Translations under genes and position numbers: made by a program | From: Platerodrilus igneus | Taxonomy: Eukaryota; Arthropoda; Insecta; Coleoptera; Lycidae | Reading direction: 5' to 3' | DNA length: 64,000 bases | Assembly (NCBI GenBank): GCA_036346225.1 | Contig: JARFIW010001190.1 | Location: 806,001-870,000, forward strand | Part shown: piece by piece, positions 1-9,919 of the stretch | Position numbering within the stretch: position 1 is the stretch's first letter | Layout: the number at the start of each line of letters is the position of its first letter | The notes under the pieces: generated by a model | Databases searched by the model: none | The model's input: the letters and a program-made list of their open reading frames with translations, nothing else | Told to the model about the DNA's origin: nothing

Positions 1-130
1 AACAGAAGAAGAACCGAGCCGTATTGCTGTGTGAGAATTTCAGGGAACTATGAAGGTTAGTTTATAAAATAAATAAGTGCAGCTACATGTCCAACCAGTT
101 TTGAGACGGAAAACCCAATAACGAAAAAAT
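1..130 (+). repeat. LINE-tail-like dispersed repeat, copy 1
   Basis: This stretch aligns loosely with 1200-1396: both contain a block like 'aatttc.ggggaaact.t' followed by 'ggttagtt' and then a 'tc.a.ccagtt..gac.g' block. The same terminal block recurs at 61652-61702. The better copies end in (GAT)n, which suggests the 3' end of a non-LTR element. No coding potential is seen here. Confidence 0.35.
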
Positions 131-669
131 AAGCGCAAGAAAATCTGATGATTATTATAAACAACTACAGGTGTTGGTTGTGAAATATCTGCAACTAATG
201 TTGACTGTGCGAAATGATATAGTGGAAAAACTATTAAATCAGTAAATGTTCAAGTACTGGGGGAACTTGGCAGCCACAGGCTGCTTACCCCGCTCTTTCG
301 CAACCACTAAATGTCGAAGAAATAGGGTATATAATTGTAAAACAATAGAAGGAGACCGAACTGCATCTAACAAGAAAGAACGGCGCCTATGATGAAAGAC
401 AACAAACATAGAACAAAAAGTTGTTGAAAGCGTATGTGTGGAGCACAGCACAGACAGGATGCCTACAAAATACGGGCAGTCTAAAAAGCAGACAGAAGAA
501 CAGTAGCAGCCTTTGAAATACCGTGCTTCAGATGTATGAGGATGGACAGACAAAGGTAATAACAAATAGGTTATAGAAACAATAGGGAAACAAGGATATC
601 TTTGGGAAAAAAATATGAGAAATAGAAGGGCAGAATAGGTTCTAAAACATTTTTGAGGAATAGTATGGG
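131..669. other. No recognisable feature
   Basis: AT-rich sequence. The only open frame of note, on the minus strand, has no recognisable domain and a composition typical of chance frames. Confidence 0.5.
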
Positions 670-716
670 AATAAAATTAAATAAAAACCCTTAACCACAA
701 AAAAATATTTAAATTA

Positions 717-758
717 CTAGATACGTATTTCGACCACTATGTGGTCATCATCAGTAGG
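717..758 (-). ncRNA. Hammerhead ribozyme-like motif, left arm of foldback 1
   Basis: On the minus strand the order is a 3-bp stem I (CTA/TAG), the box CTGATGA, one extra T, a 6-bp stem II (GACCAC/GTGGTC) with loop ATA, then GAA and a palindromic stem III (ATACGTAT), then C at the expected cleavage position. A very short palindromic stem III is typical of the Penelope-associated hammerheads, which act as dimers. The extra T between the core box and stem II is atypical and may weaken activity. Confidence 0.5.
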
Positions 759-1091
759 GAAAAAAAAAAAAAAGCTGTTGTTCCGGAACACTTCAGAGGA
801 TATTCTCCTCACCACTTAGGCTGAAGTGAACCTTTCCAACCTATAATTTACTATATTGTTGCTTTAAACACTATCGAGGATATTCTCCTCACCCGCAGGC
901 TGGTGTTCTCAACAACAAACACAATTCACTTGTTTGTTGTTGAGAACACCAGCCTGCGGGTGAGGAGAATATCCTCGATAGTGTTTAAAGCAACAATATA
1001 GTAAATTATAGGTTGGAAAGTTTTACTTCAGCCTAAGTGGTGAGGAGAATATCCTCTGAAGTGTTCCAGAACAACAGCTTTTTTTTTTTTT

Positions 1092-1133
1092 CTACTGATG
1101 ATGACCACATAGTGGTCGAAATACGTATCTAGT
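1092..1133 (+). ncRNA. Hammerhead ribozyme-like motif, right arm of foldback 1
   Basis: Mirror copy of the motif in the left arm, on the plus strand: CTGATGA at 1095-1101, stem II GACCAC/GTGGTC at 1103-1117, GAA at 1118-1120, ATACGTAT at 1121-1128, predicted cleavage after C1129, and stem I closing through TAG. All conserved core bases are present apart from an extra T after CTGATGA. Confidence 0.5.
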
Positions 1134-1199
1134 AATTTAAATATTTTTTTGTGGTTAAGGGTTTTTATTTAATTTTATTTAAATCGTGCCACAGTGTTC

Positions 1200-1396
1200 C
1201 TATAGATTATTAATAGTATGGGATATATGACAAGCAAAGATAGGAAAAAAGAGGTGGATGTAGACTTAGATCAGACAGTGATAGATGCAGACTGTGCAAA
1301 TTTCGGGGAAACTTGTAGGTTAGTTCAGAATAGGAAACAATGATGGTACGCGTCTAGCCAGTTTCAGGACTGAAGACCCAATGATGATGATGATGA
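1200..1396 (+). repeat. LINE-tail-like dispersed repeat with (GAT)n end, copy 2
   Basis: It ends with 'gtctagccagtttcaggact', 'gaagacccaat' and a run of GAT triplets at 1380-1396. The same end is found at 61652-61702, and a degenerate one lies near position 90-126. Microsatellite 3' tails are usual for several LINE clades (RTE-like among them). The parent element is not in the window, so the class is an inference. Confidence 0.45.
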
Positions 1397-1450
1397 GCAT
1401 ATTTTCATGCGCTTTCACAATCTTCAATAAGATTGGTATCACACGGATTC

Positions 1451-1772
1451 AATATAAAGTACATTACATGTAATTTTCCAATGCTCCACCCGAAGGTACT
1501 ACATTGGCCAGGAAGCGAGTTTTTTTTACCTGGAAAATTTGGAATTTTGCCGAACCCTTGCTATTTCAAGCAAGGTAGGGATCTTTAACGTGCGTGACAA
1601 CACTCACACACGGGACCTCCATTTTACCTCTCATCCGAACGAGGGTGTATTTTTGTGAAAAATGCTCGCCTAACATTTTTCAAGCGGACCGTGTCGGGAT
1701 TTGAACCCGGGACCTTGGGCGTAGTAGTCACACACATACCACTACGCCACGGAGCCGCCAATATAAAGTACA
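1451..1772 (-). mobile_element. tRNA-derived SINE, copy 1, with 13-bp TSD
   Basis: A 296-bp element at 1464-1759 on the minus strand is flanked by the exact direct repeat AATATAAAGTACA (1451-1463 and 1760-1772). Its head is tRNA-like. The A-box region is 'tggcgtagtggtatg' and the B-box region is 'gggttcaaatcccgacac', so transcription by RNA polymerase III is expected. The body is shared with the copies at 8.9-9.5 kb, and the tail ends 'ggtggagcattggaaaat'. It is not a functional tRNA: the head runs directly into a conserved non-tRNA body. Confidence 0.85.
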
Positions 1773-2130
1773 GCGAATATTGGCTAAAAATAATATGCGC
1801 GACTTCAAGTTTATAAAAGTTCAAACACTTAAACCTGGAGATTGTCTACAAAGAATTGAGTTCTGCGAATGTTTACTAATGCATATTCAAGAAGATCTAC
1901 ATTTTTAAAAAAAAAATATTTGGACTAACGTGTCAAAATTCTCACGTGGAGGCATTTACAATCGAAAAAACAATCATTTTGGACTAGTGAAAATCCTCAC
2001 CTTACGAGAGATTCTGCGCTTCAAGAGAGATTCAGTTTCAATATATTTTCTATAATAATGGACAATGAAATTCGATATTTAATTACGACGAAAAATATGC
2101 AGAAATTATAACCACAGTAGTTGAGGATTT
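1773..2130. other. No recognisable feature
   Basis: AT-rich sequence between the SINE and the transposase relic. I see no domain, structured RNA or repeat here. Confidence 0.4.
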
Positions 2131-2425
2131 TACAGATACCCTTACACTGGTAAAATACCGCAGCAGCTGGTATCAGCTTGATGTGGCTCTAGCACATTGC
2201 ACAGCAGAAGTAAGCTGCAAGCTCTACAACAATTTAAAGATCGATGGTTCAGACGCTTGGGATCCTGGAATTGGCCTCCGAAATCTCCCGACTTATCTCC
2301 GTTGGATTTTTATCTTTGGAGTACAATAAAAGATATTGTGTACTAAACATCTGTAAATACTAGAGAAGAGTTAGAAAATCGGCTGAATCAAGCTTTTCAG
2401 TTCTTAAAACGTGCGTTTATTTGAT
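2131..2425 (+). pseudogene. Mariner-like DDE transposase C-terminal relic
   Basis: Translation in shifting frames gives the signature end of a mariner-like/DDE_3 transposase: an 'ALAHC' segment (usually D-x-A-P/x-H), then 'WPPKSPDLSPLDFYLWSTIK' around 2270-2335, which matches the family pattern W-P-x-R/K-S-P-D-L-x-P-x-D-F-x-L-W. After it come 'DIVY' and an 'REELENRLNQAF'-type end. At least one frameshift and an in-frame TAA (after DIVY) break it. Only the last third of the catalytic domain remains. Confidence 0.75.
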
Positions 2426-2529
2426 TTAATTAAATAATATTGTTTAAAAATCACAAACTAGTCGATTTAGGTATAGGAGCAGTATACATAGAAAAGTAGT
2501 AAATTTCAGCAGCTATTTGAATTGCAAAT

Positions 2530-3060
2530 AATATACAGGGTGTTCTATTTAAAAATCAGAACATTTAGTAATTTTTCTAATTAACTAAGGAATAATTGCG
2601 CCTGGATCACCCTGTATGTTTACTGAAAGATTTGGTTACAGGATGTGGTACCCTTAGGCCTTAACTAATCCCAACCTAAGCTAGAGTTCCATAGAGTTTA
2701 GAAACATAGATTTATCAACATGTAAATGAAGTCACGTTTCTCTAATAAAAAACGGAAAATAATGAAAATCTGGAAAACTGTAACAGATAAGTATACAACA
2801 GTATTAAGAAAAATGAATCAAAAATAAACAAGGAATCGAAAACCGGCATTAGGTATTGGGTATTTCATTTAAAATAACCAAGTTACTACTACGTCTTATT
2901 AAAAATGGCAACACTGCATAGTTAAAAATATTTTAAATCGAGAGAGTATGTTCGCTTACATAAGTGACCAAAAATTCAAAGCGTTATGTTAAGTAGTTCT
3001 CCGTAAACGTCTAATAGGCTATCCACCGGAATCACCCTGTAGAGTATTTTAGTTTATACT
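2530..3060. repeat. Degenerate MITE-like blocks with ACAGGGTG / CACCCTGTA ends
   Basis: 'atacagggtgttc' at about 2533 faces 'caccctgtatg' near 2607, and another 'caccctgtaga' lies near 3033. The ends form short inverted repeats of the type seen at mariner-like relics, and the transposase fragment lies just upstream. A related 'accgggtgttccatt' end occurs at about 59721. No coding content. Confidence 0.35.
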
Positions 3061-3810
3061 ATATGAAATTGTCTGTATAAGTTCCTAGTTTCACGATAAT
3101 ATAGAAATGGGAAGGCCACACAATTTTTAATTATAATCTAACGATATATATCTTTCATTTTACTAGTTCATTGCTTGAATATTTAAGGAAAAATTGGATT
3201 CTCGTTGGAGATAAATTTTCAATAATTTCATCCTTGGGTGTTTGAATAAAAAATGCTGCGTGATCAAACTCATTTTTCGTTCTTTCCAATGCGCTCTTCG
3301 AAAATAATGTTAGTGGATTTTTATTTGATACTGTTTTGATTTTTCTATATAAGATTCCAAATTGTTTTGTGTCAATGAATTTATAGATTGATATTAAATG
3401 TTTTTACGTAATTGAAAGAATTTTTTTTCGATAATTTGAAGATTGTGTTGTACAAATGGATTTTATGTTCAAATTATATTAACCGTTTTTAATTAAGTTA
3501 TAAATGGTTTACACATAATTTTACACCAGTTTTAGCAGCGCTTTAAATTATTTGAATGCTGGAAATTTGTAAAAAAGCCAACTCCATTATGAATTAGATA
3601 CAATCAAAAAGCCAATAGTTGCAATACACAATGTGCTCGTGGAAACTAAACTCTTTGTTTACTAATATTCCCATTGAGTTAGTAGTAAGTATTATAACGA
3701 AGAAATGGAACCAAATTCAACCACATTGTAATCCTTTTTATTGATTATTGACCTAATTTTTAACAACACTTTATCTTTAATTCTAAATATTACCTTCAGA
3801 CTTCTAGCAC
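3061..3810. other. No recognisable feature
   Basis: AT-rich, with stop codons dense in all frames. It may hold the decayed 5' part of the Penelope-like element that becomes readable at about 3820, but nothing here can be aligned by eye. Confidence 0.35.
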
Positions 3811-3819
3811 ACCTATGTC

Positions 3820-4740
3820 ACCTATCATTGATCAATTCGTCATAGATTCATTATTAGAGTATGCTATTAATTTACTTCCTTTTGACGTTCCCTTTATTGT
3901 CAAAAATATGGATGACATTTTATGTTCCGTTCCTTAGCATTTGATAGAGTATACAGTGCAGATTTTTAATAGCATCAACTCTAATTTGGTTTTTGCGTAT
4001 GAAAAAGAAGTTGGCCAAAGCATTTTATTTTTAGACACATTGACTATTAAATCGCCTACCAACACTTTGCATTTTGACATTTACAAAATCCCACTGACTA
4101 TGGGAGGTATATTATTTATTGCTCTAACTATGCGTAGACTCATAAGATTAACATCATTATTGGTTTGAAACATCGTATTACAAGAATATGTGAGCCAGCC
4201 TTGCTTCATACAAATTTAAAAAAATTGGAATTTATCTTGGTCAATAATGCATGTCCTCTTATATAACGGTTATTGTATTTAAAACACCTACCAATTTTAG
4301 TACCAGATCGATCAGAGGGGAAAAAACTCAAGAAACTACTTTTCACTTAAAACCTAGCACTTCAACTTGCTAATATTTTGAAGCAACCGGATGTGGTTAT
4401 AGCATGTGCCTATGAAAAAACGATAGGTAACTAGTTCACTAAATTAAAAGATAGCGCAGATAAGTCTCGGCGCAGCAACATTATTTATCAAATACAGTGT
4501 AGTTGCAAAAAATCGTACGTTGATCATACAAAACAATGGCTTAAAAACCGAGTCGTACAACACAAAAGTGATACCAGAATTGGTAAATCCAATTATATTT
4601 TGCGTCGCATTTGTACAATACTAAACACAGTGAATTTTGAGAATGCCGATATATTAGATATAGAACTACTGATCACGTGGTTGGACGACAAACACAGAAA
4701 AACAACTATGGTAATTACCAATGTGATTAGGTAGTTGTAT
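3820..4740 (+). pseudogene. Penelope-like element relic: RT C-terminus and GIY-YIG endonuclease
   Basis: The first readable part contains 'FIVKNMDDILC', the RT catalytic box (normally Y/x-V-D-D) with methionine before DD. Next, 3941-4168 encodes 'NLVFAYEKEVGQSILFLDTL' and 'FDIYKIP', the conserved post-catalytic block of Penelope-like RT. About 4470-4700 reads 'NIIYQIQCSC', 'KSYVDHTKQWLKNRVVQHKS' and 'ADILDIELLI', a GIY-YIG endonuclease domain with its CxC finger (GIY-YIG motifs degenerate: IIY/YVD). Stops and frameshifts separate the parts. The N-terminal half is missing. Confidence 0.8.
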
Positions 4741-5224
4741 GTATATCTCTCTGCCACCCGTGTAAGGTCCATATAGATATAATCACGTTGAAACTCTTAT
4801 CTACCGCTAGTCTTTGTCTGATACATGTAAAATGCCATTTGCCGCTGTTTTGTACCGTCATATCCCTGTATTTGTACTACTAACTATCCACAAGTATTTT
4901 TTTAAAATAGCATTGTGTATGTTCTTTATTTAGAACGATGTGGTTATCTACTACAATTACATGATATATAGCACATGCACGAACAGTATTTATTTTTGGC
5001 AGAAAGTTCAAGAAATCTTTAAAACACCTATTGAAGCATCCTTATTGCTATATAACTTTTAAATTATTTGTAAAAAGTATAAATGGAAAATTTTTTTATG
5101 GTGTGTTCATTTAATTGCTGATTGAATAAGTGTGCATACATGATTCACCATTCATGTCGAGGACAGGTCAACAAAGTAATAATTAGGTTACCATTTGGGA
5201 CTCACTTCCTGTTTTATCATTTTT
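4741..5224. other. No recognisable feature
   Basis: Gap between the Penelope-like relic and the old Polinton copy. It probably contains the decayed end of one or both, but no inverted repeat or motif is readable. Confidence 0.35.
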
Positions 5225-5890
5225 GTTAGCCTACAACTAACTATGCTTGATTAGCATTTAGCCAAAAATGATTCTGGTATCAACGACTTGAACTTTTTGT
5301 GCAAAGATCAAGATATTTCTTATCCCAAATGCTTTAACGATCTACCGGCTAGATACCAAGGAGATAAAATTTCAGAAAGGAGAAGTCTGGGATAGAGTGA
5401 AGTTAAAAAAACGCAAAGTTTAGTAAAAAAAAGCTGCAGCTAGGTTGGTCACAAGCACCATAAAAACCAAAAGAAAGTTAGGGACGGGTAAGAATAAAAT
5501 GAAGAAAATTATTTTATAGGCGGATTCTTAGGGAGAATACGAGCAGCAATTGATCGGTGCGATCCGACAATTTAAATAAACTAATGGAAGCTGGTATTCA
5601 TGCTGGAAAAAGAATTATTAAATGTTTTGGAGATTGAAGGTAGACTACGTTCCGCATATTATACCCGTCCCGTAAAAAGGTTTTTTACAATTAATTTTAA
5701 TATTTGCTGGACTAAGTTCCTTGGGTGTCCCAATAAGTAGTGCAGCATGAATTGCAAATGCAACGAATCATGCAAAAACAGCTAGCAAAAAAATAAAAGA
5801 TGACAAACATCACAGCAAACCAATGGAAACTAAAGCAATTGGTAAACAAAGAAATTGAATATTTTTAGAATCATATTAATAAGGCCCTGC
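5225..5890 (+). pseudogene. Old Polinton copy: PLA2 virion protein relic
   Basis: Decayed relative of the intact gene at 32015-32833. Readable blocks are 'LCKDQDISY' (PLA2 calcium/catalytic His-Asp box), 'CFNDLPARYQGDKI', 'FLGRIRAAIDRCD', 'GIHAGKRIIK' and 'LILIFAGLSSLGVPI'. They keep the same order as in the young copy and are broken by stops and frameshifts. The N-terminal part with the calcium loop (YCGPGT in the young copy) is lost or unreadable. Confidence 0.8.
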
Positions 5891-5929
5891 ATTATTTTTG
5901 AGGCCGCACAAGCAGGAGCTTGGCACATC

Positions 5930-6100
5930 TAAAAAAGTATAAAAAACTAAGCAAGCTACCTCCAAGAACTCTCACTGACGTGAATATATAGAAATACACA
6001 TAAAAAGTTCCATATTTTTGCGTTGTCTTTTCCAGAGATAAGTTAAAGAAAATTATTACAGCACTTACAGTCGCGGATATTTAGTGCTACAGTTTATTAG
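5930..6100 (+). pseudogene. Old Polinton copy: adenain-like protease N-terminus relic
   Basis: The sequence 'aaaaaactaagcaag' followed by codons for a 'LPPRTLTDVNI' block matches the start of the protease frame in the young copy (32018 downward). The A6-C tract and the following CTAAGC are retained, although one C just before the tract has been lost. The catalytic part of the protease is absent: the next readable sequence is the penton-like gene. Confidence 0.7.
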
Positions 6101-6105
6101 TGAAA

Positions 6106-6812
6106 ATGGTCAAAACAATGAGCGTGTTTGGATATGGTAACGTTATATCAACAGAAGCCATTTAACCACCGATTAAAATGAGGCCGGACTAGGAATGCGC
6201 GTTGGCTTTAGTGGAGTTGAACACACGTAATACTGTGCAAAATGTACACCCTAGATATAAAGCTTTATACTTTGACATTCCGAAGCAACATAAAAATTGT
6301 TGAACGGGCTCTTACGAAGTGAAAGAAATAGATGCATATACAAGAGGTGTTCAAACAATGGCTCAGTAAGGTTTCAGACGTTAACGGCTACATTGATAAT
6401 TTTTTCACACTAAATGGAAACAATAACATCCTAAAATGTTCTATACGAAACATTATACCAATCGATTTTATAGCGCGTCGTGAAAACAGTATTGGTAGCA
6501 TTTTAGATTTTATAACCGCAAACTATCTACAAATGTCTTAAATATTGCAGACCAGTAAGTGAATACAATCTCGGTCTGCAACATTTTCGTGGAAACTAAC
6601 AGCACAACAGGTTCCTTTGGGAATAATACTCTGATCCACAGTATATTTGAATTCGGTCTCTCTGTACCGTCCGGGTATTATTTGATCAAAGGTCCTAACC
6701 ACTTCATATATTACCCTTTGAGTGCTTGGGATCGATAAACTTACATTGAGATTAATATACTTTTTACCGGGAACCTATACTTGTGTTAGACTGGAAATAA
6801 GAAACAACCAAA
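6106..6812 (+). pseudogene. Old Polinton copy: penton-like capsid protein relic
   Basis: It starts ATGGTCAAAACAATG and encodes 'MVKTMSVFGYGNVIST', aligned to the second methionine of the young gene (31666). Later blocks include 'IDNFFTLNGNNNILKCSIRN' and 'SIGSILDFITA' at 6332-6541, and 'GSFGNNTLIHSIFEFGLSVP' near 6610-6670. Stops include TAA within 'EAI*PPIK' near 6164. It is an eroded paralogue of 30932-31672. Confidence 0.85.
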
Positions 6813-6815
6813 TAG

Positions 6816-6957
6816 ATGCCTTTTGACTTTGTATATAAAACACGTTACCACACGTCTCGACAACTAAAAGTGCAAACGATGTGATAGTGTTAAGTTGTTA
6901 AGAAACCTACAGATGAGGAGTTTATTTTTAAAATCCTTAAGATTTATAGTTATAAAT
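6816..6957 (+). pseudogene. Old Polinton copy: small 'MP-DFVYK' ORF relic
   Basis: ATG at 6816 encodes 'MPFDFVYKTRYHTSRQLKVQ', which aligns with the 53-aa ORF at 30768-30929 ('MPIDFVYKARYNTPRRLEVN'). It sits at the same place, between the penton-like and capsid genes. Stop codons break the second half. Retention in both copies argues that this small ORF is a real gene. Confidence 0.7.
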
Positions 6958-6958
6958 T

Positions 6959-8230
6959 ATGGACAGCAGATATAAACTTGCCTTCAACTTCCACGATGAA
7001 GGAATGTTAGGTTCGAAAGACTCGACAACAACAATGTGCCTAAATTGGACATGTTTGGAAGCTAAAAATTTGACAAAACCATAATAAAAAGCGATTATTA
7101 TACACATCTGCTATTTACATTAAATACGGAAAACAGTGATCGTATTTCTATACAAATTCTAAGCAGTAACATCACATACCCAAATAAAAATTTTATATTT
7201 ATTGGAGGGTGTATACAAAACAGCAGACGCGACCAAAACATACGAGTTTACTAGAAAATCCCTTTACTTTCTGTTTGAAAAAATACAGTATAAATTAAGG
7301 AACAATCAAATAGTGGACGTGGGTAGAATTGCTGGAATTACTAGAAAAATTAAGGGATTGGTATCCCTGAAGGAATTAAAAACAAAGTCCATTGTACACA
7401 CTGGTTAAAGCTTTAGATTTGTATTCAAAGATGGACGTTTTGTATGTCCAATAACGCTCAGAATCGTTATCTGATTTTTCGGAGTTTACACAAAGGCTAT
7501 TGTTAAAATGCTACAGGAATTTATTGTATTAGAGCGAAATCCGATGTGAATTGTTACAGGTCGGCCAAAAATACTATTACTTTTACCATTCGGTGTATAT
7601 CAGGGAAAATATCGCATATTACATTAAGCGATGCACCGGCTTCCTTCCAGGCAGAAAAGCAAAAGTAATCATGTATAATGGTGGCATTTAGAAAATAGAA
7701 TCTGCCTGAGCTTCCGTCACTGCCTCAATCAAAGTTGCAGGTGCGGAAATTTAAGTATTGAATGAAACTAAACGGGCTAGATGAATATTATTGACATTTC
7801 AAAATGGTACGTCCGACAAGCGGGATGTTAATGCCACGAGTTTTGCTAATGTCAATATAACCAACGTCAAAGTGTTTTAGTGTTTTTGAACCCGCAAACC
7901 TCTCCACAAGGTTACATAAACCTGGATTTAGAACAACAATTGCTTACAAGCATACCTGTCGTATTCAACTTTTGTATAAAAAAGTACTGCGCAGACAAGG
8001 TATCCAATTAATGTCAATTGGATTAGAAGGTTAAAGATTCGCCTATACTTGTAATCGCTTGTCGTCACCATTTAGAAAGTCTCAAAGACTCTACAGTGGA
8101 CGTAAGAATAGAATTGAAATCTGCCAAAAATTTTGAACCATCAACAAAGGCATATGCTTAGACTATCCAGGACCCTATGATTGAGTACAACCCGTTCACA
8201 GAAGTTCATGATAGATTTAGTCTCGATTAA
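6959..8230 (+). pseudogene. Old Polinton copy: double-jelly-roll capsid protein relic
   Basis: It begins ATGGACAGCAG. Readable blocks in order are 'KAITKS/DYYTHLLFTLNTENSD'-like sequence, 'EFTRKSLYFLFEKIQYKLRN', 'IAGITRKIKGLVSLKELKTK' (7202-7408), 'FRKWNLPELPS'-like sequence near 7690, and a C-terminus matching 'YALIIHDSMFEYNPF' near 8155-8200. The order is colinear with 29459-30787. Many stops and indels make it non-functional. Confidence 0.85.
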
Positions 8231-8407
8231 ATAAATTGCACCTTTTTAATAGAATTGTGTAAAAGTTGTATGTTGTTTTTAAATACATAAGTAATTTTTT
8301 TACATGGGCGCTTGATTTAATAGAACTTCGCATATGGCCTATGGCCATGGCCTAAGACCAATGATTTGGCCACCTTAGTCAATCTAAGACATATGGCCAG
8401 ATTCAGT

Positions 8408-8420
8408 ATATAAGGGGCGT
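8408..8420 (+). promoter_or_regulatory. TATA box of old ATPase gene
   Basis: 'agtatataaggggcg' lies about 75 bases before the first readable codons of the ATPase relic. The young copy has TATATAAG at the matching place (29255-29262). Conservation between the two copies supports a promoter. Confidence 0.5.
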
Positions 8421-8887
8421 ACTGTATACTCATCAGCATCCTTTTTGCGGCGTGCTTATGAAATGTATGCATACAATAAACGACACTCCAGAGATACGCT
8501 AACGAAAGCTGTAAGTGAAAGCCGGTAGAGCTAATAAGTATATATAGTTTGCTAGTAGACTGTATATCTTGAGAAGAACGCTGCGTAGACACCTCGAGCT
8601 AAAAAAACACGTGCTGTTCTTACAAAAGCTAAAGCAAAATATATGGAGATCTCTAAGTAAAAAATTCAAATACTTATACAGAGCTATGATGAATTTACCA
8701 CTGTTAGTACAAAGCAGGTGGGTAAGCATAGACCTTTATTTCCATATAATTTAAGGGCTAGAATCATCGGTCGGATCATCAAACTGTGGGAAAACCAATG
8801 CTCAAATAATTCTAATTTTACACAAAAATGCACTTAAATTTCAAAATGTGTACATGTTTTTTAAAAGCTATTAACTTAAATATGAGC

Positions 8888-9209
8888 AGCTAAGAAATGC
8901 GAGGCGGCGCTGTGCGTAGTGGTATGTGTGGGACTACTACGCCCAAGGTCCCGGGTTCAAATCCCGACACGGTCCGCTTGAAAAATGTTAGGCGAGCATT
9001 TTTCACAAAAATACACCTCGTTCGGATGAGAGGTAAAATGAAGGTCCCGTGTGTAAGTGTTGTCACGCACGTTAAAGATCCCTACCTTGCTTGGAACAGC
9101 AAGGGTTCGGCAAAATTCAAAATTTTTCAGGTAAAAAAAACTCACGTCCTGGCCAATGTAGTACCTTTGGGTGGAGCATTGGAAAATCACATGTAAAGCT
9201 AAGAAATGC
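8888..9209 (+). mobile_element. tRNA-derived SINE, copy 2
   Basis: Element body 8901-9196, flanked by AGCTAAGAAATGC at 8888-8900 and 9197-9209. tRNA-like head (B-box 'gggttcaaatcccgacac'), conserved body 'aaaaatgttaggcgagcatt', tail '...gcattggaaaatcacatg'. Inserted in the ATPase relic. Confidence 0.85.
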
Positions 9210-9523
9210 GGTGGCTCCGTGGCGTATTTGGTATGCGTGTGACTACTACACCCTAGGTCCCCGGTTCAAATCCCGACACGGTCCGCTTAAAAAATGTTAG
9301 GCGAGCATTTTTCACAAAAATACGCCCTCGTTCGGATGAGAGGTAAAAATGGAGGTCCCGTGTGTGAGTGTTGTCACGCATGTTAAAGATCCCTGCCTTG
9401 TTTGGAACAGCAAGGGTTCGGCGAAATTTAAAATTATTCAGGTAAAAAAAAACTCGCTTTCTGGCCAATGCAGTGCCTTCGGGTGGAACATTGGAAAATC
9501 ACATGTAAAGTTAAGATATGTGC
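9197..9523 (+). mobile_element. tRNA-derived SINE, copy 3, adjacent to copy 2
   Basis: Body 9210-9508. It shares the duplication AGCTAAGAAATGC with copy 2 on its left (9197-9209) and ends at a mutated version, 'agttaagatatgtgc', at 9509-9523. Two SINEs of the same family therefore used the same target, giving a head-to-tail pair. A-box has changed (tggcgtatttggtatg); B-box 'cggttcaaatcccgacac' is kept. Confidence 0.8.
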
Positions 9524-9919
9524 TTAAACCTTTAGAAGAGGGATATGGTTATCAAAGTTTGAATGCCTCGACGAGGTGATTGGACTGTCATGTAAAAATA
9601 GATTCAATTTGACAATACTGTCGCAAACTAGCAAAGCAAAATAACGAAGTTTTTCTCTTTGGCAGATATAAAAGTAAAATCATTAATTGCTTTGTGCCAA
9701 ACCTACGCTAGCACCTTAAAAAATTGACTTAGGAATACTGCGAAAGTAATTGCTTTGTGGAAACAGGACTGGACAAATCTTTGCTCTATTTTTCAGAGTC
9801 ATGTAAGCGGTAACACGCCGTACCGAAATTTAAAGAAATGTACTCGCGGAGTTGGAATGATATAACTATTGTAAAAGATTTTGATATTGACAAAGGGCGT
9901 AATAGAAAGAACTTCTGAA

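Larger units (their letters stand above)
670..1181. repeat. Foldback element (long perfect-like inverted repeat)
   Basis: The two arms, 670-921 and 931-1181, are near-identical reverse complements separated by a 9-base loop. Each arm holds two copies of an imperfect palindrome, GAGGATATTCTCCTC, plus an A/T homopolymer run. Near its outer end each arm carries a hammerhead-like motif reading outward (annotated separately). No target-site duplication is evident. A head-to-head dimer of a Penelope-like long repeat is the simplest explanation (inference). Confidence 0.85.
8480..9905 (+). pseudogene. Old Polinton copy: psq-HTH/packaging ATPase relic, interrupted by SINEs
   Basis: 'TKAVSE' near 8487 and 'RRTLRRHLELKK' at 8571-8606 match the N-terminal helix-turn-helix of 28339-29208. 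A Walker A block 'GSSNCGKTN' at about 8775-8800 is followed by 'LKFQNVYMF'. After the SINE insertions (8901-9508) the gene resumes with 'LKPLEEGYGYQSLNAS' and ends with 'DIDKGRNRKNF' near 9883-9916. The N-terminal HTH is thus present in both copies, so it was not acquired by the young element alone. Confidence 0.8.

Noticed and set aside
239..565. 108-codon minus-strand frame as a gene
   Set aside because: No domain, no promoter, composition of chance AT-rich translation; lies in repeat-rich DNA.
1680..1758. tRNA gene on the minus strand (clear A and B boxes)
   Set aside because: The same head is followed by an identical non-tRNA body in four places, and full copies have 13-bp target duplications, so it is a SINE head, not a tRNA gene. 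The same applies at 8901 and 9210.
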